A stretch of 64,000 nt of DNA, from assembly GCF_963678835.1 (NCBI RefSeq), contig NZ_OY787469.1, forward strand, positions 2,666,001-2,730,000, read 5' to 3'. Both the position numbers and the translations under genes were made by a program. The notes under the pieces are model-generated. The model made no database searches. It saw nothing but the letters and a program-made list of their open reading frames with translations, and was not told the DNA's origin. This document shows, piece by piece, positions 36,796 to 45,331 of the stretch. This stretch comes from an uncultured Desulfuromonas sp. GTDB lineage: Bacteria; Desulfobacterota; Desulfuromonadia; Desulfuromonadales; Desulfuromonadaceae. The number at the start of each line of letters is the position of its first letter. Positions within the stretch are counted from its first letter, which is position 1.

Positions 36796-38193
36796 CTAAG
36801 AAATTTCTCCAATGTCATTTTCTAGGTGCAATAGATTCTGAAGTTTTGTTCTCTCAAAAATTAAATCTATATCTTCTGGAGAATAAGTCGATTCAGGGTT
36901 AATTTTTCCCATCTTGTTAAGATATGCAATTTTCTCCTCATACGTGACATATAAATTATAATTATGAATATAATTTCCATGAGAATTGTACTTTGCCTCA
37001 AAATATGCCCTTGCTAACCTCTTTAAGCCTTCTGGTCTTGTATTGCCAAATTCAACCAAACGGTCGAAGAATGAGTCGATGATTCTGTCCATTCGATGCA
37101 AAAGTGCCTCATCATTTATTTCAAGGAAGTAAAACAACCAACCGTACCTTTTAGTCTCACTAATCGCGCCAGTTATTTTTTCATTCAAATTTTCAATAAA
37201 AATATTTTTATATGCATCGTCGTTAATCCATTTATATTTCTTTATGGTTATCTGATAATTATTCCTAAAAGAAGTAATCAATGAAGCAACAGAGTTTATA
37301 AATTTAACAATGCTCGAGTCGCGTATTGTAATTTTTGGCAACTCAAATCTATAACCGAGATATTCAAAAAATCTTTCGTCACGCTTACATACGGTTTTAG
37401 CTGGGTGTAGCTTAAGGTCAATACCATTAGCTTGTGCTTCGATGATACCTCTTAAGCACGTTTTATCTTCTCCAATATTAAACAGAATGATGTCATCAAC
37501 AAAACGATAATATCCAGCCGCCAATTTAGACAATTTGGTATCGAATTCTCGCATGTAAATATCTGCAAGAATATTCGATATAGACAAGCCTTGTGGAACG
37601 CCTATTTTGTTAAGAACTTTTCTTTCGGCTCGTTTCGAACCGAAACTTGTGGTTGGGTTTTTAATGGAACTTTCTAAAATCCTCAAAAATGAAGAAGCTG
37701 CACGCTCCCCAACGCAACTCAGCAACTTGTCGTGGGGAATTGAATCATAAAATCCGACAATGTCCGTTTTATAATAGCAAAGTGTATTTTCAGCCCCATG
37801 CAAGGTGAAAAAATCATTGATGCTTTTCACGTAATTATTGGGAAGCTTCCGATTAACAGATTCAGGGAATGCCTGCTGAAGTAAATTTTTGACTACATGA
37901 AGAACGACTCTATCCCTAATTGTAGCTATTGAAATAACGCGAGGAGATTTGCCCTTGCCCTTCATCTGCAACTTCAGGAGATAAGGCGAAAATTTATATG
38001 TCCCCTTTAAGCATTTCTCTTTTATGAGATCAAAGTGTTCGTGTTTTTGTTCTGAAAATTTATCTACCGTTGTCCCGTCAATACCCCGTGTCTTTTTACG
38101 TGAGACGAAGTCGAAAGCTTCCTGGAGTTTTGACAGCTCGAAGGCCTCAGCTAAAACTTCGGCCGTAATCGGTTTAGGCATGATGACATTCAT
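36796..38193 (-). CDS. Defence-type reverse transcriptase (unknown-group/Abi-like)
   Basis: A 465-residue RT. It has RGIDGTTVDKF near residues 36-46, motif A KTDIVGFYDS (Asp144), motif B GVPQGLSISNILADIYM (198-214) and motif C FVDD at 231-234, so the polymerase site looks intact. It lacks a maturase or endonuclease domain and the retron NAxxH and VTG signatures; about 200 C-terminal residues resemble no family I know. Its ATG overlaps the hsdS stop (ATGA), so it is translationally coupled to the type I RM specificity gene. A structured RNA segment and a SLATT gene follow. Low GC content compared with flanking RM genes suggests separate origin. Confidence 0.85.
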   Translation of the reverse strand: MNVIMPKPITAEVLAEAFELSKLQEAFDFVSRKKTRGIDGTTVDKFSEQKHEHFDLIKEKCLKGTYKFSPYLLKLQMKGKGKSPRVISIATIRDRVVLHVVKNLLQQAFPESVNRKLPNNYVKSINDFFTLHGAENTLCYYKTDIVGFYDSIPHDKLLSCVGERAASSFLRILESSIKNPTTSFGSKRAERKVLNKIGVPQGLSISNILADIYMREFDTKLSKLAAGYYRFVDDIILFNIGEDKTCLRGIIEAQANGIDLKLHPAKTVCKRDERFFEYLGYRFELPKITIRDSSIVKFINSVASLITSFRNNYQITIKKYKWINDDAYKNIFIENLNEKITGAISETKRYGWLFYFLEINDEALLHRMDRIIDSFFDRLVEFGNTRPEGLKRLARAYFEAKYNSHGNYIHNYNLYVTYEEKIAYLNKMGKINPESTYSPEDIDLIFERTKLQNLLHLENDIGEIS

Positions 38194-39563
38194 ATTACTT
38201 GCACCTGTCCCATCCGAAATGAATTTTCTGTGGCCAAAGATAGCTCACCTGACAACAACTTAGGCAGCAGGGCATCTCTTGTATAAGAAAGTTGCTGCAC
38301 CTCAGCATTTAAGCTTTCAATATATGAATAATAAGGTTGCACTTTCTCTGAGAAACAACTTCTCAGCGCATGCCTCGCACAGGCGAATTTCCAACCTGCG
38401 ATAGCATTTTTATCCCCACGCGGCATTTTTGCGCCCTTCGATGTACGCATCATAAAATCAAAAAACTCATCCTGATAAAACAGGTTGTACAGAAATTCGA
38501 TGCAGTCTTCCTCGAACGATTCAAAGCACAGGACGTCGTTTGATCGCCCACCATCAAAGCGAGCGAGCCAAATTTTCTTAAAGTATGGCCTGATATTCGA
38601 GATTAGAACTTGCCCCCTGGAAAAGTTCGGCACCTTTGGCACAGAAGGCAGAGAGGAAGCAAAGCCTACCCCCCCTTTGTTCTCAAGCATATTTTCCGTT
38701 GAAATGTAATTATCAACACTGAGCGTGGAAACGTCGATCTTGCCCGTAGCAAACTTTGAAACATCCGAAACGGATTTCACCTCCCACCCCACCGGAATCA
38801 ACCCCAACTCTGAATCCACCAGCTCATCCGGAAACAGCGCGGCGGTGGCGGCGAGTTGTTGGTATTGCTCGGGGGGGAGTTGGTCGAGTTCGGGCTCAAG
38901 TTTACCGCTGATGGCGCACATGGCGGCGCGCTCGGGGTCGCGGCCTGCGGCTTTGGCTTCGATCTTGGCTTTGACCGGCTCGAAATCAACAAACCAGCTT
39001 TTGAAGTTGGTCTGGGCGATCTGTTCGAGGGTTTGGTTGATTTGCCGGTTGAGTTCGATTTTATCGTCCAAGGACTTCAAGATATCGATGGTTGATCTTT
39101 GTTCTTCCAACGGTGGGATTTGAATAGGGAAATTGGGCAAATCCTTTAGAGCTATCCGGTCCACGGTACTGCCATGGATGGTTCTAGCGATAATCAAGCT
39201 TTGAAAATCAGGGGCTAAATACGCATATAGCAGATATTCGGGGAGAACCTTATTCAAGTTTGGTCTTAACAAACCCATTCTGCGGCCGAGACAGCAGCGC
39301 AACCCTTCAGGAATAATTGCTGCGTCACCAAGCCTGGTTTCATAAGAAAAAACGACATCGCCAGCTTTTGGAGTTACTCGTTTGGTCCATTTGGCAAAGT
39401 CTTCTTCACTCAGATGTTCTGACTTCGACAAATCCAAGCTGCCATTATTGAGCGAGGCAATACCGAGGAAAACAGGGCCTTCATCAATTTTCTTAGGTGT
39501 TGCGTGGGGGCCATCAAAGACCTCAGCTATCGCACCTATTGTTGTCCAATTATCAGACGTCAT
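38190..39563 (-). CDS. hsdS: Type I restriction-modification specificity subunit S
   Basis: A 457-residue subunit with two target-recognition domains. The first conserved spacer is PLEEQRSTIDILKSLDDKIELNRQINQTLEQIA, listed here as pattern LEEQR...LDDKIELNRQIN. The second is near the C terminus (YIESLNAEVQQLSYTRDALLPKLLSGEL). Its TRDs set the bipartite DNA site recognised by the M2S complex. I chose the ATG at 39563, which overlaps the hsdM stop by 11 nt. The second TRD half (38210-38780) is more AT-rich than the first, consistent with TRD swapping. Confidence 0.92.
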   Translation of the reverse strand: MTSDNWTTIGAIAEVFDGPHATPKKIDEGPVFLGIASLNNGSLDLSKSEHLSEEDFAKWTKRVTPKAGDVVFSYETRLGDAAIIPEGLRCCLGRRMGLLRPNLNKVLPEYLLYAYLAPDFQSLIIARTIHGSTVDRIALKDLPNFPIQIPPLEEQRSTIDILKSLDDKIELNRQINQTLEQIAQTNFKSWFVDFEPVKAKIEAKAAGRDPERAAMCAISGKLEPELDQLPPEQYQQLAATAALFPDELVDSELGLIPVGWEVKSVSDVSKFATGKIDVSTLSVDNYISTENMLENKGGVGFASSLPSVPKVPNFSRGQVLISNIRPYFKKIWLARFDGGRSNDVLCFESFEEDCIEFLYNLFYQDEFFDFMMRTSKGAKMPRGDKNAIAGWKFACARHALRSCFSEKVQPYYSYIESLNAEVQQLSYTRDALLPKLLSGELSLATENSFRMGQVQVI

Positions 39564-41205
39564 ACCCAAGCCCCGCCAAATTCCGCTTAATCTCCCCTTC
39601 CAACTCCGCACTCTTGGCAAACTGCTCCTGCAACTGCGCCGTCAACCGCGCCATCTTCTCGGCAAAGGGTTCGCCATCCTCCACCTCAGCCGCCGCGCCG
39701 ACATACCGCCCCGGCGTCAACACGAAATCGTGCTTCCTGATCTCCTCTAGCGTCGCCGAGCTGCAGAATCCAGCCTCGTCGGAGTAGCCCTTCCCCTGCT
39801 GCCAGGCATGGAAGGTATCGGCGACCTTGGCAATATCCTCCGGCTTGAAATCACGTAGCACGCGATCCTTCATGTAGCCGAGGTTGCGGGCGTCGATAAA
39901 GAGCACCTTGCCGGAGCGGTCGGCCAGAGTGCCCCGCGCCTTCTTGTTGCGGGTCAAAAACCAGATGCAGGCGGGAATCTGGGTGTTGGTGAACAGCTGC
40001 CCCGGCAGGGCGACCATGCACTCGACCAGATCGTTCTCCACCAGCGCCCGGCGGATATCCCCCTCGGTGTTGGTGTTGGAACTCATGGAACCGTTGGCCA
40101 GCAGCAGGCCCATGGAGCCGTTTGGGGCAAGGTGGTAGAGCATGTGCTGTAGCCAGGCAAAGTTGGCGTTGCCGGAAGGCGGCTTGCCATACTGCCAGCG
40201 CGGGTCGTCGTCTTTGACGCCGGTATCCCACTCCTTCATGTTGAAGGGGGGGTTGGCCATGACAAAGTCGGCGCGCAGGTCGGGGTGCTGGTCGTTGGTA
40301 AAGGTGTTGGCCGGTTCCTTGCCGAAGTTGAAGTCGAGACCACGGATCACCATGTTCATTGCCGCCAGCTGCCAGGTGGTGTGGTTGTACTCCTGGCCGT
40401 AGATGGAAACATTGCCGAGCTTGCCGCCGTGCTCCTTGATAAACTCCTCGCTCTGCACAAAAAAGCCGCCCGAGCCCATGGCCGGGTCGTAGACCCGTCC
40501 GAAGAAGGGTTGCAGCATCTCGACGATCAGGCTGACAATCGACTTGGGGGTATAGAACTGGCCCCCCTTCTTCCCTTCTGCGAGGGCAAACTGACCAAGG
40601 AAATATTCGTAGACATGACCGAGGATATCCTTGGCCTGGAGCAAGGCGTGCTTGAAGGGAATGGTGGCAATCAGGTCGATCAGCTCTCCGAGCTTGGCCG
40701 GGTCGATCTGCAACCGGCCGTAGGACTTATTGAGCACCCCTTTGAGCTTGGGATTGTCTTTCTCAATGGCGTCCAGTGCATCATCAATCAACCGACCGAT
40801 GCCGCGCATCTCATAGGTGGTTGTTTTACCGTTTTTGATTTCAATCTTTGTGCCGGGCGGCAGTTTGGCGTTATTTTGCAGGTTCTCCCAGCGGCCCAGA
40901 GCCGGGACCCAAAACACGTTCTTTTCCGTGTAATAATCGCGCACTTCCAGCTCGACGGCGATCTCTTCCTGATATTCGGCAGCGGAGGCAAAATCCGCAG
41001 GGTCGAGATAGTAATCATGACTTTCGTCCTGAAACTGCGCGATCAGCTCCTGGCGACGAATATCAAAGGCATCGGAAACATATTTGATGAACAGCAGGCC
41101 GAGAACGGCATGCTTGTACTGAGCAGCATCAAGGGTGGAACGCAACTTATCGGCCGCGTTCCACAATTTTTTTTCAAGGTTTTGCAGAAATTCCTGTTCG
41201 GACAT
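39553..41205 (-). CDS. hsdM: Type I restriction-modification DNA methyltransferase subunit M
   Basis: A 550-residue N6-adenine methyltransferase. The N-terminal helical domain (LEKKLWNAADKLRS ... LLFIKYVSDAF) is followed by the SAM-binding motif DPAMGSGGFF near residue 240 and the catalytic NPPF in DFVMANPPFNMKEWD. It methylates host DNA with HsdS and forms the restriction complex with HsdR. It is the first gene of the RM transcript; the 5' flank to 41340 has no gene. The GC content is higher than that of the RT and SLATT genes. Confidence 0.93.
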   Translation of the reverse strand: MSEQEFLQNLEKKLWNAADKLRSTLDAAQYKHAVLGLLFIKYVSDAFDIRRQELIAQFQDESHDYYLDPADFASAAEYQEEIAVELEVRDYYTEKNVFWVPALGRWENLQNNAKLPPGTKIEIKNGKTTTYEMRGIGRLIDDALDAIEKDNPKLKGVLNKSYGRLQIDPAKLGELIDLIATIPFKHALLQAKDILGHVYEYFLGQFALAEGKKGGQFYTPKSIVSLIVEMLQPFFGRVYDPAMGSGGFFVQSEEFIKEHGGKLGNVSIYGQEYNHTTWQLAAMNMVIRGLDFNFGKEPANTFTNDQHPDLRADFVMANPPFNMKEWDTGVKDDDPRWQYGKPPSGNANFAWLQHMLYHLAPNGSMGLLLANGSMSSNTNTEGDIRRALVENDLVECMVALPGQLFTNTQIPACIWFLTRNKKARGTLADRSGKVLFIDARNLGYMKDRVLRDFKPEDIAKVADTFHAWQQGKGYSDEAGFCSSATLEEIRKHDFVLTPGRYVGAAAEVEDGEPFAEKMARLTAQLQEQFAKSAELEGEIKRNLAGLGYDV

Positions 41206-41340
41206 TCAAATCTCCAGGCATGGCTTAGAATTTACACGGATCATTTTTACAAGTGGTTAAATTACACCTAACTACAGCATAAGTAAATGATTCTAATATG
41301 TTATTCAACTGGTGAGCTTTTGGCAATATATCAAAAAGAC

Positions 41341-41637
41341 AGCGGGAATCGCCTACTACGTCATTCGCTTCACGCTCATTCCTGCGTAGGCTCCCCTTCG
41401 CTCGCTGACGCGGCCATCCCAGTGCTCTGTCAATACTAAAAGTTCGCGTGTATGGCACAGCATCGTGCCGTTCACACAAGGCGCGAAAACGCAGAAGTGG
41501 CCAACCCACTTCAAGGTTTTGCAACGCCGTGGGAATGGTGCGATGCGAAGCCAGACCCGAATTATTTAGGATTGTCAGAGCACTCACCGCTTTTCTGACG
41601 TTTAGTCAGCGCTCGCTACGCTTCGATTCCCGCCGCT
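41341..41637. repeat. Repeat copy A: MITE-like element with ends resembling the ssrA 3' end
   Basis: About 297 bp starting AGCGGGAATCG and ending CGATTCCCGCCGCT, which are inverted copies of each other. The ends match the T-arm/acceptor sequence of ssrA (GATTCCCGCCGC). The interior is nearly identical to copy B (43863-44161). No gene is supported inside it or in 41206-41340. Confidence 0.7.
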
Positions 41638-41707
41638 GGCTTCAGCAATAAAAAAACCGGGAGCAGCCATTATTGGCTACTCCCGGTTTTTATTTGGTGG
41701 AGGCGGC
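41587..41707. repeat. 121-bp perfect direct repeat, distal copy (possible attachment site)
   Basis: Identical base for base to 44336-44456. It contains the end of repeat A, the ssrA terminator hairpin (41657-41686) and the last 13 nt of ssrA (41695-41707), after which the sequences diverge. The pair brackets the HepT/MntA genes and the IS4-type element. Such a duplication of a tmRNA 3' end is the usual scar of site-specific integration, but no integrase is visible. Confidence 0.75.
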
Positions 41708-41742
41708 AGTTAATGTATGAATATGACATGGCCCTCAGACCA

Positions 41743-42096
41743 CTACACCCCAACTCTTTTTTTCAACGTGTTCAACATCAACAAAAGTTCAGGCACATCA
41801 TCACGAATAATGCTCCAAAGCGTATCGTTATCGATACCAAGATAGCCGTGAATAAGGCGGTTGCGAGTCGCAATGATCATCCGCCAAGGAATTTCAGGAT
41901 GATTGGAACGTATATCGTCGGGGATGTGAGTAGCGGCTTCACCAATCAACTCAAGATTGCGCAACGTGGCGTCGTAGTTCAGGCCACTTTCCACAAAAGC
42001 AATCTGATCAAGCCCCTCCGTGTAGCAAAGAACCTTTTCAGCAAATGCAATCATATCGTCAAGATAGAACTTCCATTGGCGGCGACTGTCAGACAT
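41743..42096 (-). CDS. hepT: HepT-family HEPN ribonuclease toxin
   Basis: A 117-residue all-alpha DUF86 protein. The active-site pattern RNRLIHGY (Rx4-6H) is intact near residue 80. HepT toxins are RNases kept inactive by the partner nucleotidyltransferase MntA, which adds AMP to a tyrosine next to the motif; GY here could provide it. I chose the ATG at 42096, overlapping mntA by 8 nt; the frame also contains a start six codons earlier. It lies inside the segment bracketed by the ssrA-end repeats. Confidence 0.85.
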   Translation of the reverse strand: MSDSRRQWKFYLDDMIAFAEKVLCYTEGLDQIAFVESGLNYDATLRNLELIGEAATHIPDDIRSNHPEIPWRMIIATRNRLIHGYLGIDNDTLWSIIRDDVPELLLMLNTLKKRVGV

Positions 42097-42379
42097 CGAC
42101 ACGCTCCTGCTCAATAGAGGAACGCAGTTCAGCCCGAAGAGCTTTTTCCGTCACCAGATCAACGGGTCGGCCTAAGAGATCTTCGAGATAAAATTGGACG
42201 CCAAAATAGCGCTTTGAAGTGGCGGGACCATCAAAGGCAACCAACACATCGACATCGCTGTTGCTACCAGCTTCATCGCGCGCGGTTGAACCAAAGAGCG
42301 CCAGACGGGAGACGCCGTAGCGATCCTGCAATTCCCGCTTACTTTGTGCTAAAAGTTCAAGGGCGCGCTGTTTTTTCAT
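42089..42379 (-). CDS. mntA: MntA-family nucleotidyltransferase antitoxin
   Basis: A 96-residue minimal nucleotidyltransferase. LFGSTARDEAGSNSDVDVLV (about residues 28-47) carries the GSxxR and DxD catalytic elements, and a third Asp lies in PVDLV. It is the antitoxin of the HepT/MntA pair, acting by AMPylating the toxin. GGAG is retained 6-9 nt before the ATG, but an IS is inserted immediately beyond it, so the native promoter has been displaced. Confidence 0.88.
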   Translation of the reverse strand: MKKQRALELLAQSKRELQDRYGVSRLALFGSTARDEAGSNSDVDVLVAFDGPATSKRYFGVQFYLEDLLGRPVDLVTEKALRAELRSSIEQERVDV

Positions 42380-42389
42380 GATGAACTCC

Positions 42390-43710
42390 CACTACTGTCC
42401 GGTTAAAAAATCGGTCAAAGCTTTAAGCTGTTGATAATAATCGTTCTTTGACATAACTGTTCCGTTTTCGATTTGAATTCATCCCGCCAATATGGGGAGA
42501 TACCATCCATTAACGTAGGAGGTATCAATGAATTCAGGTCAAACCGTTTTCAGGCAACTGCTGCAGTTTCTGCCACGTCACGATTTCAATCTGTGCGTTC
42601 GCCGCTACCGTGGCGATTACAGAGCCAGAAAGTTTTCGACTTTCGATCAATTTCTGTGTCTCGCCTACGCCCAAATGGCTGGCCGTGAAAGCTTGCGCGA
42701 TATCGAAACCTGTTTGAACTCTCATCGTGAAAAGCTCTACCACATCGGTTTTCGTGGTTCCGTGTCCCGTTCAACTTTGGCTGATGCCAGTGAGCGCAGA
42801 GACTGGCGCATCTTTCAAGACTTCAGTCATGTTTTGATTCGCATGGCACAGCAACTTTACTGTGGTGAACCGTTTGCCCTGGAACTTGCTCAACCGCTGT
42901 ATGCTTTCGATTCAACAACGATTGATCTCTGTTTGACACTGTTTCCATGGGCCGAGTTTCGGACAACAAAAGCCGCCGTGAAAATGCATACGCTGCTTGA
43001 TCTGCGGGGAACTATCCCAACGTATGTCGCCGTCACGACAGGCAAGGTGCATGATGTTCGAATGCTCGATTCTCTGCCGGTGACCGAGGATGCCATTTAC
43101 ACGATGGACAAGGCCTATACCGATTTCTCGCGACTTTATGCACTGCATCAACAAGGGGCCTTCTTTGTCATCAGAGCAAAAGACAATTTGCGCTATAGGC
43201 GGATCTATTCCGCAATCAAAGACAAGTCTGCCGGGATAAAAGCCGACCAAACGGTCGTCCTGGTCACGCCAAAATCGAAAAAAGACTATCCGGAAAAGCT
43301 CCGCCGGATCAGTTATGTTGACAAAGATCGAAACAAGCATCTGGTCTTTTTGACCAACAATTTTACGGTTTCAGCAGCGACAGTTGCTGAAGTCTATAAG
43401 CAGCGCTGGCAGGTGGAACTGTTTTTCAAATGGATCAAGCAACACCTGCGGATCAAATCGTTTTACGGGACATCGATCAACGCCGTAAAGAGTCAGATAT
43501 GGGTAGCAATGAGCATTTATCTTCTGGTTGTCATTGCGAAGAAAAAGCTCAAAATCCCATGTGAGCTCTACACTTTTTTACAAATCCTGGAGGTCAATCT
43601 GTTTGAGAAAAAGCCCATTTCATCGATGGTTGCTGATGCTCTCAAACAAATTCAAGACCTCCAAGATAGCAACCAGCTGAATTTATTCAGCTATTAACCG
43701 GACAGTAGTG
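42390..43710 (+). mobile_element. IS4-family insertion sequence upstream of mntA
   Basis: A 1321-bp element with 17-bp perfect inverted repeats at 42390-42406 and 43694-43710 (outer bases CACTACTGTCCGGTTAA). ATGAACTCC is duplicated at 42381-42389 and 43711-43719 (9 bp, possibly 10 with an ambiguous base). It carries one intact transposase gene on the plus strand. Confidence 0.9.
42528..43697 (+). CDS. IS4-family transposase
   Basis: A 389-residue DDE transposase. Acidic sites are visible in YAFDSTTIDLCLTLFPWA, YTMDKAYTDFSRL and the C-terminal Y-(2)-R-(3)-E-(6)-K signature (VYKQRWQVELFFKWIKQHL), which is diagnostic for IS4. The N terminus (QTVFRQLLQFLPRHDF) is also typical. A good GGAGG precedes the start at 42528. 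The frame is complete, so the element could be active. Confidence 0.93.
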   Translation: MNSGQTVFRQLLQFLPRHDFNLCVRRYRGDYRARKFSTFDQFLCLAYAQMAGRESLRDIETCLNSHREKLYHIGFRGSVSRSTLADASERRDWRIFQDFSHVLIRMAQQLYCGEPFALELAQPLYAFDSTTIDLCLTLFPWAEFRTTKAAVKMHTLLDLRGTIPTYVAVTTGKVHDVRMLDSLPVTEDAIYTMDKAYTDFSRLYALHQQGAFFVIRAKDNLRYRRIYSAIKDKSAGIKADQTVVLVTPKSKKDYPEKLRRISYVDKDRNKHLVFLTNNFTVSAATVAEVYKQRWQVELFFKWIKQHLRIKSFYGTSINAVKSQIWVAMSIYLLVVIAKKKLKIPCELYTFLQILEVNLFEKKPISSMVADALKQIQDLQDSNQLNLFSY

Positions 43711-43862
43711 ATGAACTCCGTCGTAACTTTGATTTCGCAGCCCTATGGGATGCGTGTTAAACAATTGTCTACACAGAAGCAGGTCGTGTCAACTTAAAGG
43801 TCGTTAGAGGCTTTTTTGCGGACGACTATCCTCTTTCGATCATCCTGCTAACTTTCAGCATC

Positions 43863-44161
43863 GGCGGCGGGAATCGCCTACTACGTCATTCGCTTCACGC
43901 TCATTCCTGCGTAGGCTCCCCTTCGCTCGCTGACGCGGCCATCCCAGTGCTCTGTCAATGCTAAAAATTCGCGTGTATGGCACAGCATCGTGCCGTTCAC
44001 ACAAGGCGCGAAACCTTGAAGTGGCCAACCCACTTCAAGGTTTTGCAACGCCGTGGGAATGGTGCGATGCGAAGTCAGACCCGAATTATTTAGGATTGTC
44101 AGAGCACTCACCGCTTTTCTGACGTTTAGTCAGCGCTCGCTGCGCTTCGATTCCCGCCGCT
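43863..44161. repeat. Repeat copy B: MITE-like element
   Basis: About 299 bp beginning GGCGGCGGGAATCG and ending CGATTCCCGCCGCT, nearly identical to copy A over its length with an internal difference around 44012-44030. It is followed by a small terminator-like hairpin with T run near 44176-44198. The stretch 43720-43862 before it shows no gene. Confidence 0.68.
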
Positions 44162-44247
44162 GCATTGCAGCATTAAAAAAGGGTGCGACCCTTTTGGGCT
44201 GCTAGCACCAAACGCTCCCCTTGCGATCATCCTGCTAACTCTCAACC

Positions 44248-44393
44248 CCGGCGGCGGAAATCTCCTACTACGTCATTCGCTTCACGCTCATTCCTGCGTA
44301 GGCTCCCCTTCGCTCGCTGACGCGGCCATCCTTGGCCGCTTTTCTGACGTTTAGTCAGCGCTCGCTACGCTTCGATTCCCGCCGCTGGCTTCA
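44248..44393. repeat. Repeat copy C: internally deleted MITE-like element
   Basis: About 146 bp with the same two ends as copies A and B (GGCGGCGGAAATC ... CGATTCCCGCCGCT) but lacking the middle 150 bp. It abuts the ssrA terminator. The sequence just before it (CGATCATCCTGCTAACT) also precedes copy B, so that flank belongs to the repeat. Confidence 0.66.
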
Positions 44394-44456
44394 GCAATAA
44401 AAAAACCGGGAGCAGCCATTATTGGCTACTCCCGGTTTTTATTTGGTGGAGGCGGC
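44336..44456. repeat. 121-bp perfect direct repeat, ssrA-proximal copy
   Basis: Partner of 41587-41707. It spans the end of repeat C, the ssrA terminator and the last 13 nt of ssrA. This copy is continuous with the full tmRNA gene. Confidence 0.75.
44399..44435 (-). terminator. Rho-independent terminator of ssrA
   Basis: Stem of 13 or more base pairs with CCGGGAG/CTCCCGG ends (44406-44435), followed on the minus strand by seven T. The plus strand also carries a T run, so it may work both ways. Confidence 0.85.
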
Positions 44457-44796
44457 GGGAATCGAACCCGCGTCCGAAAATCTTTCACTTAAGGCGTCTA
44501 CATGTGTAGTCTGTGTTTTAAATTTAACCGCATGCAGCCCCCACAGACAGGCTCTTACATGTGGCGGTTCCGTTTAGATCTCGCTGTTGAACCACGGACT
44601 TGAACAACAACCAGCCTACTAAATTGACGTCGCTAGAATCCCGCAGGCGAAGAGACTAGAGACGTGGCAGACTTAAGCTGCCAGTGCGTACGAAACGTCA
44701 GTATCGGCGTTTGTATAAGATGGGCTTTTTAACGGAGCCTGCCCACTCCGACATGCAACCTTAGCTTCCAATCCCCGTCGAAACCTTGGCGCCCCC
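44444..44796 (-). ncRNA. ssrA: Transfer-messenger RNA (tmRNA)
   Basis: On the minus strand the gene runs from GGGGGCG to CGCCTCCACCA. These pair as a 7-bp acceptor stem with a G-U at the third pair, the alanine identity element. The T-arm GGTTCGATTCCC is next to the 3' end. The tag frame reads GCC GAT ACT GAC GTT TCG TAC GCA CTG GCA GCT TAA, i.e. ADTDVSYALAA, with the usual ALAA end recognised by ClpXP. smpB lies 70 nt upstream on the same strand. The 3' end is a classical integration target, and its last 13 nt are duplicated 2.75 kb away. Confidence 0.95.
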
Positions 44797-44866
44797 TTTC
44801 ATTTTTTAAGGACATAACTACACTAACATAAAACTGTCGATTTTTCGAGGTGTTTTATCGACAATC

Positions 44867-45319
44867 TTAACGGTTTTCTTTAAATATTTTTGCCATCTCA
44901 CGGTCGGCCTGTTTCTTCTTGAGGCTTTCGCGTTTATCGTGCAATTTCTTACCGCGGCCAACGCCAACTTCGAGCTTTACATAGCCGTTTTTGAAGTAGA
45001 TTTTTGTCGGCACCAGCGACAAGCCCTTTTCTTCCACCTTGCGGACCAGCTTGTCGATCTCGTATTTGTGCAGCAACAATTTACGGATACGGGTCGGATC
45101 GTGGTTTTCCCGGTTGCCCTGCTCGTAGGGGCTGATGTTCATATTGTTGATGAACAGCTCGCCCTTCATGATACGGCAAAACGATTCCTTGATGTTGACA
45201 TTACCGAGACGCAACGATTTCACCTCGGTACCGCTGAGCACCATGCCCGCCTCGTAGGTCTCCTCGATATAGTACTCGTGGTAGGCCTTTTTGTTTGTCG
45301 CGATAATCTTAATGCCCAT
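44867..45319 (-). CDS. smpB: SsrA-binding protein SmpB
   Basis: A 150-residue protein with the full SmpB signature: [15 protein letters not shown] near residue 24, [14 protein letters not shown] near 56, KLLLHKYEI near 80 and the basic tail [23 protein letters not shown]. It binds the tRNA-like part of tmRNA and delivers it to stalled ribosomes. It sits directly upstream of ssrA, so protein and RNA partners are expressed from adjacent genes. It follows the RseC-like gene by 12 nt. Confidence 0.96.
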   Translation of the reverse strand: MGIKIIATNKKAYHEYYIEETYEAGMVLSGTEVKSLRLGNVNIKESFCRIMKGELFINNMNISPYEQGNRENHDPTRIRKLLLHKYEIDKLVRKVEEKGLSLVPTKIYFKNGYVKLEVGVGRGKKLHDKRESLKKKQADREMAKIFKENR

Positions 45320-45331
45320 GGGCGTTGATTT

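Noticed and set aside
36660-38193. Classical retron
   Set aside because: The RT lacks the NAxxH and VTG signatures I would expect, has FVDD at motif C, and the structured segment is downstream of the RT gene rather than upstream.
36796-38193. Group II intron
   Set aside because: No maturase or HNH domain and no domain V-like hairpin or exon junction around it; the gene is coupled to hsdS.
41225-41587. Possible 120-residue minus-strand gene, also partly present at 43881-44111
   Set aside because: It lies inside the MITE-like repeats, is broken in copy B, and has no ribosome site.
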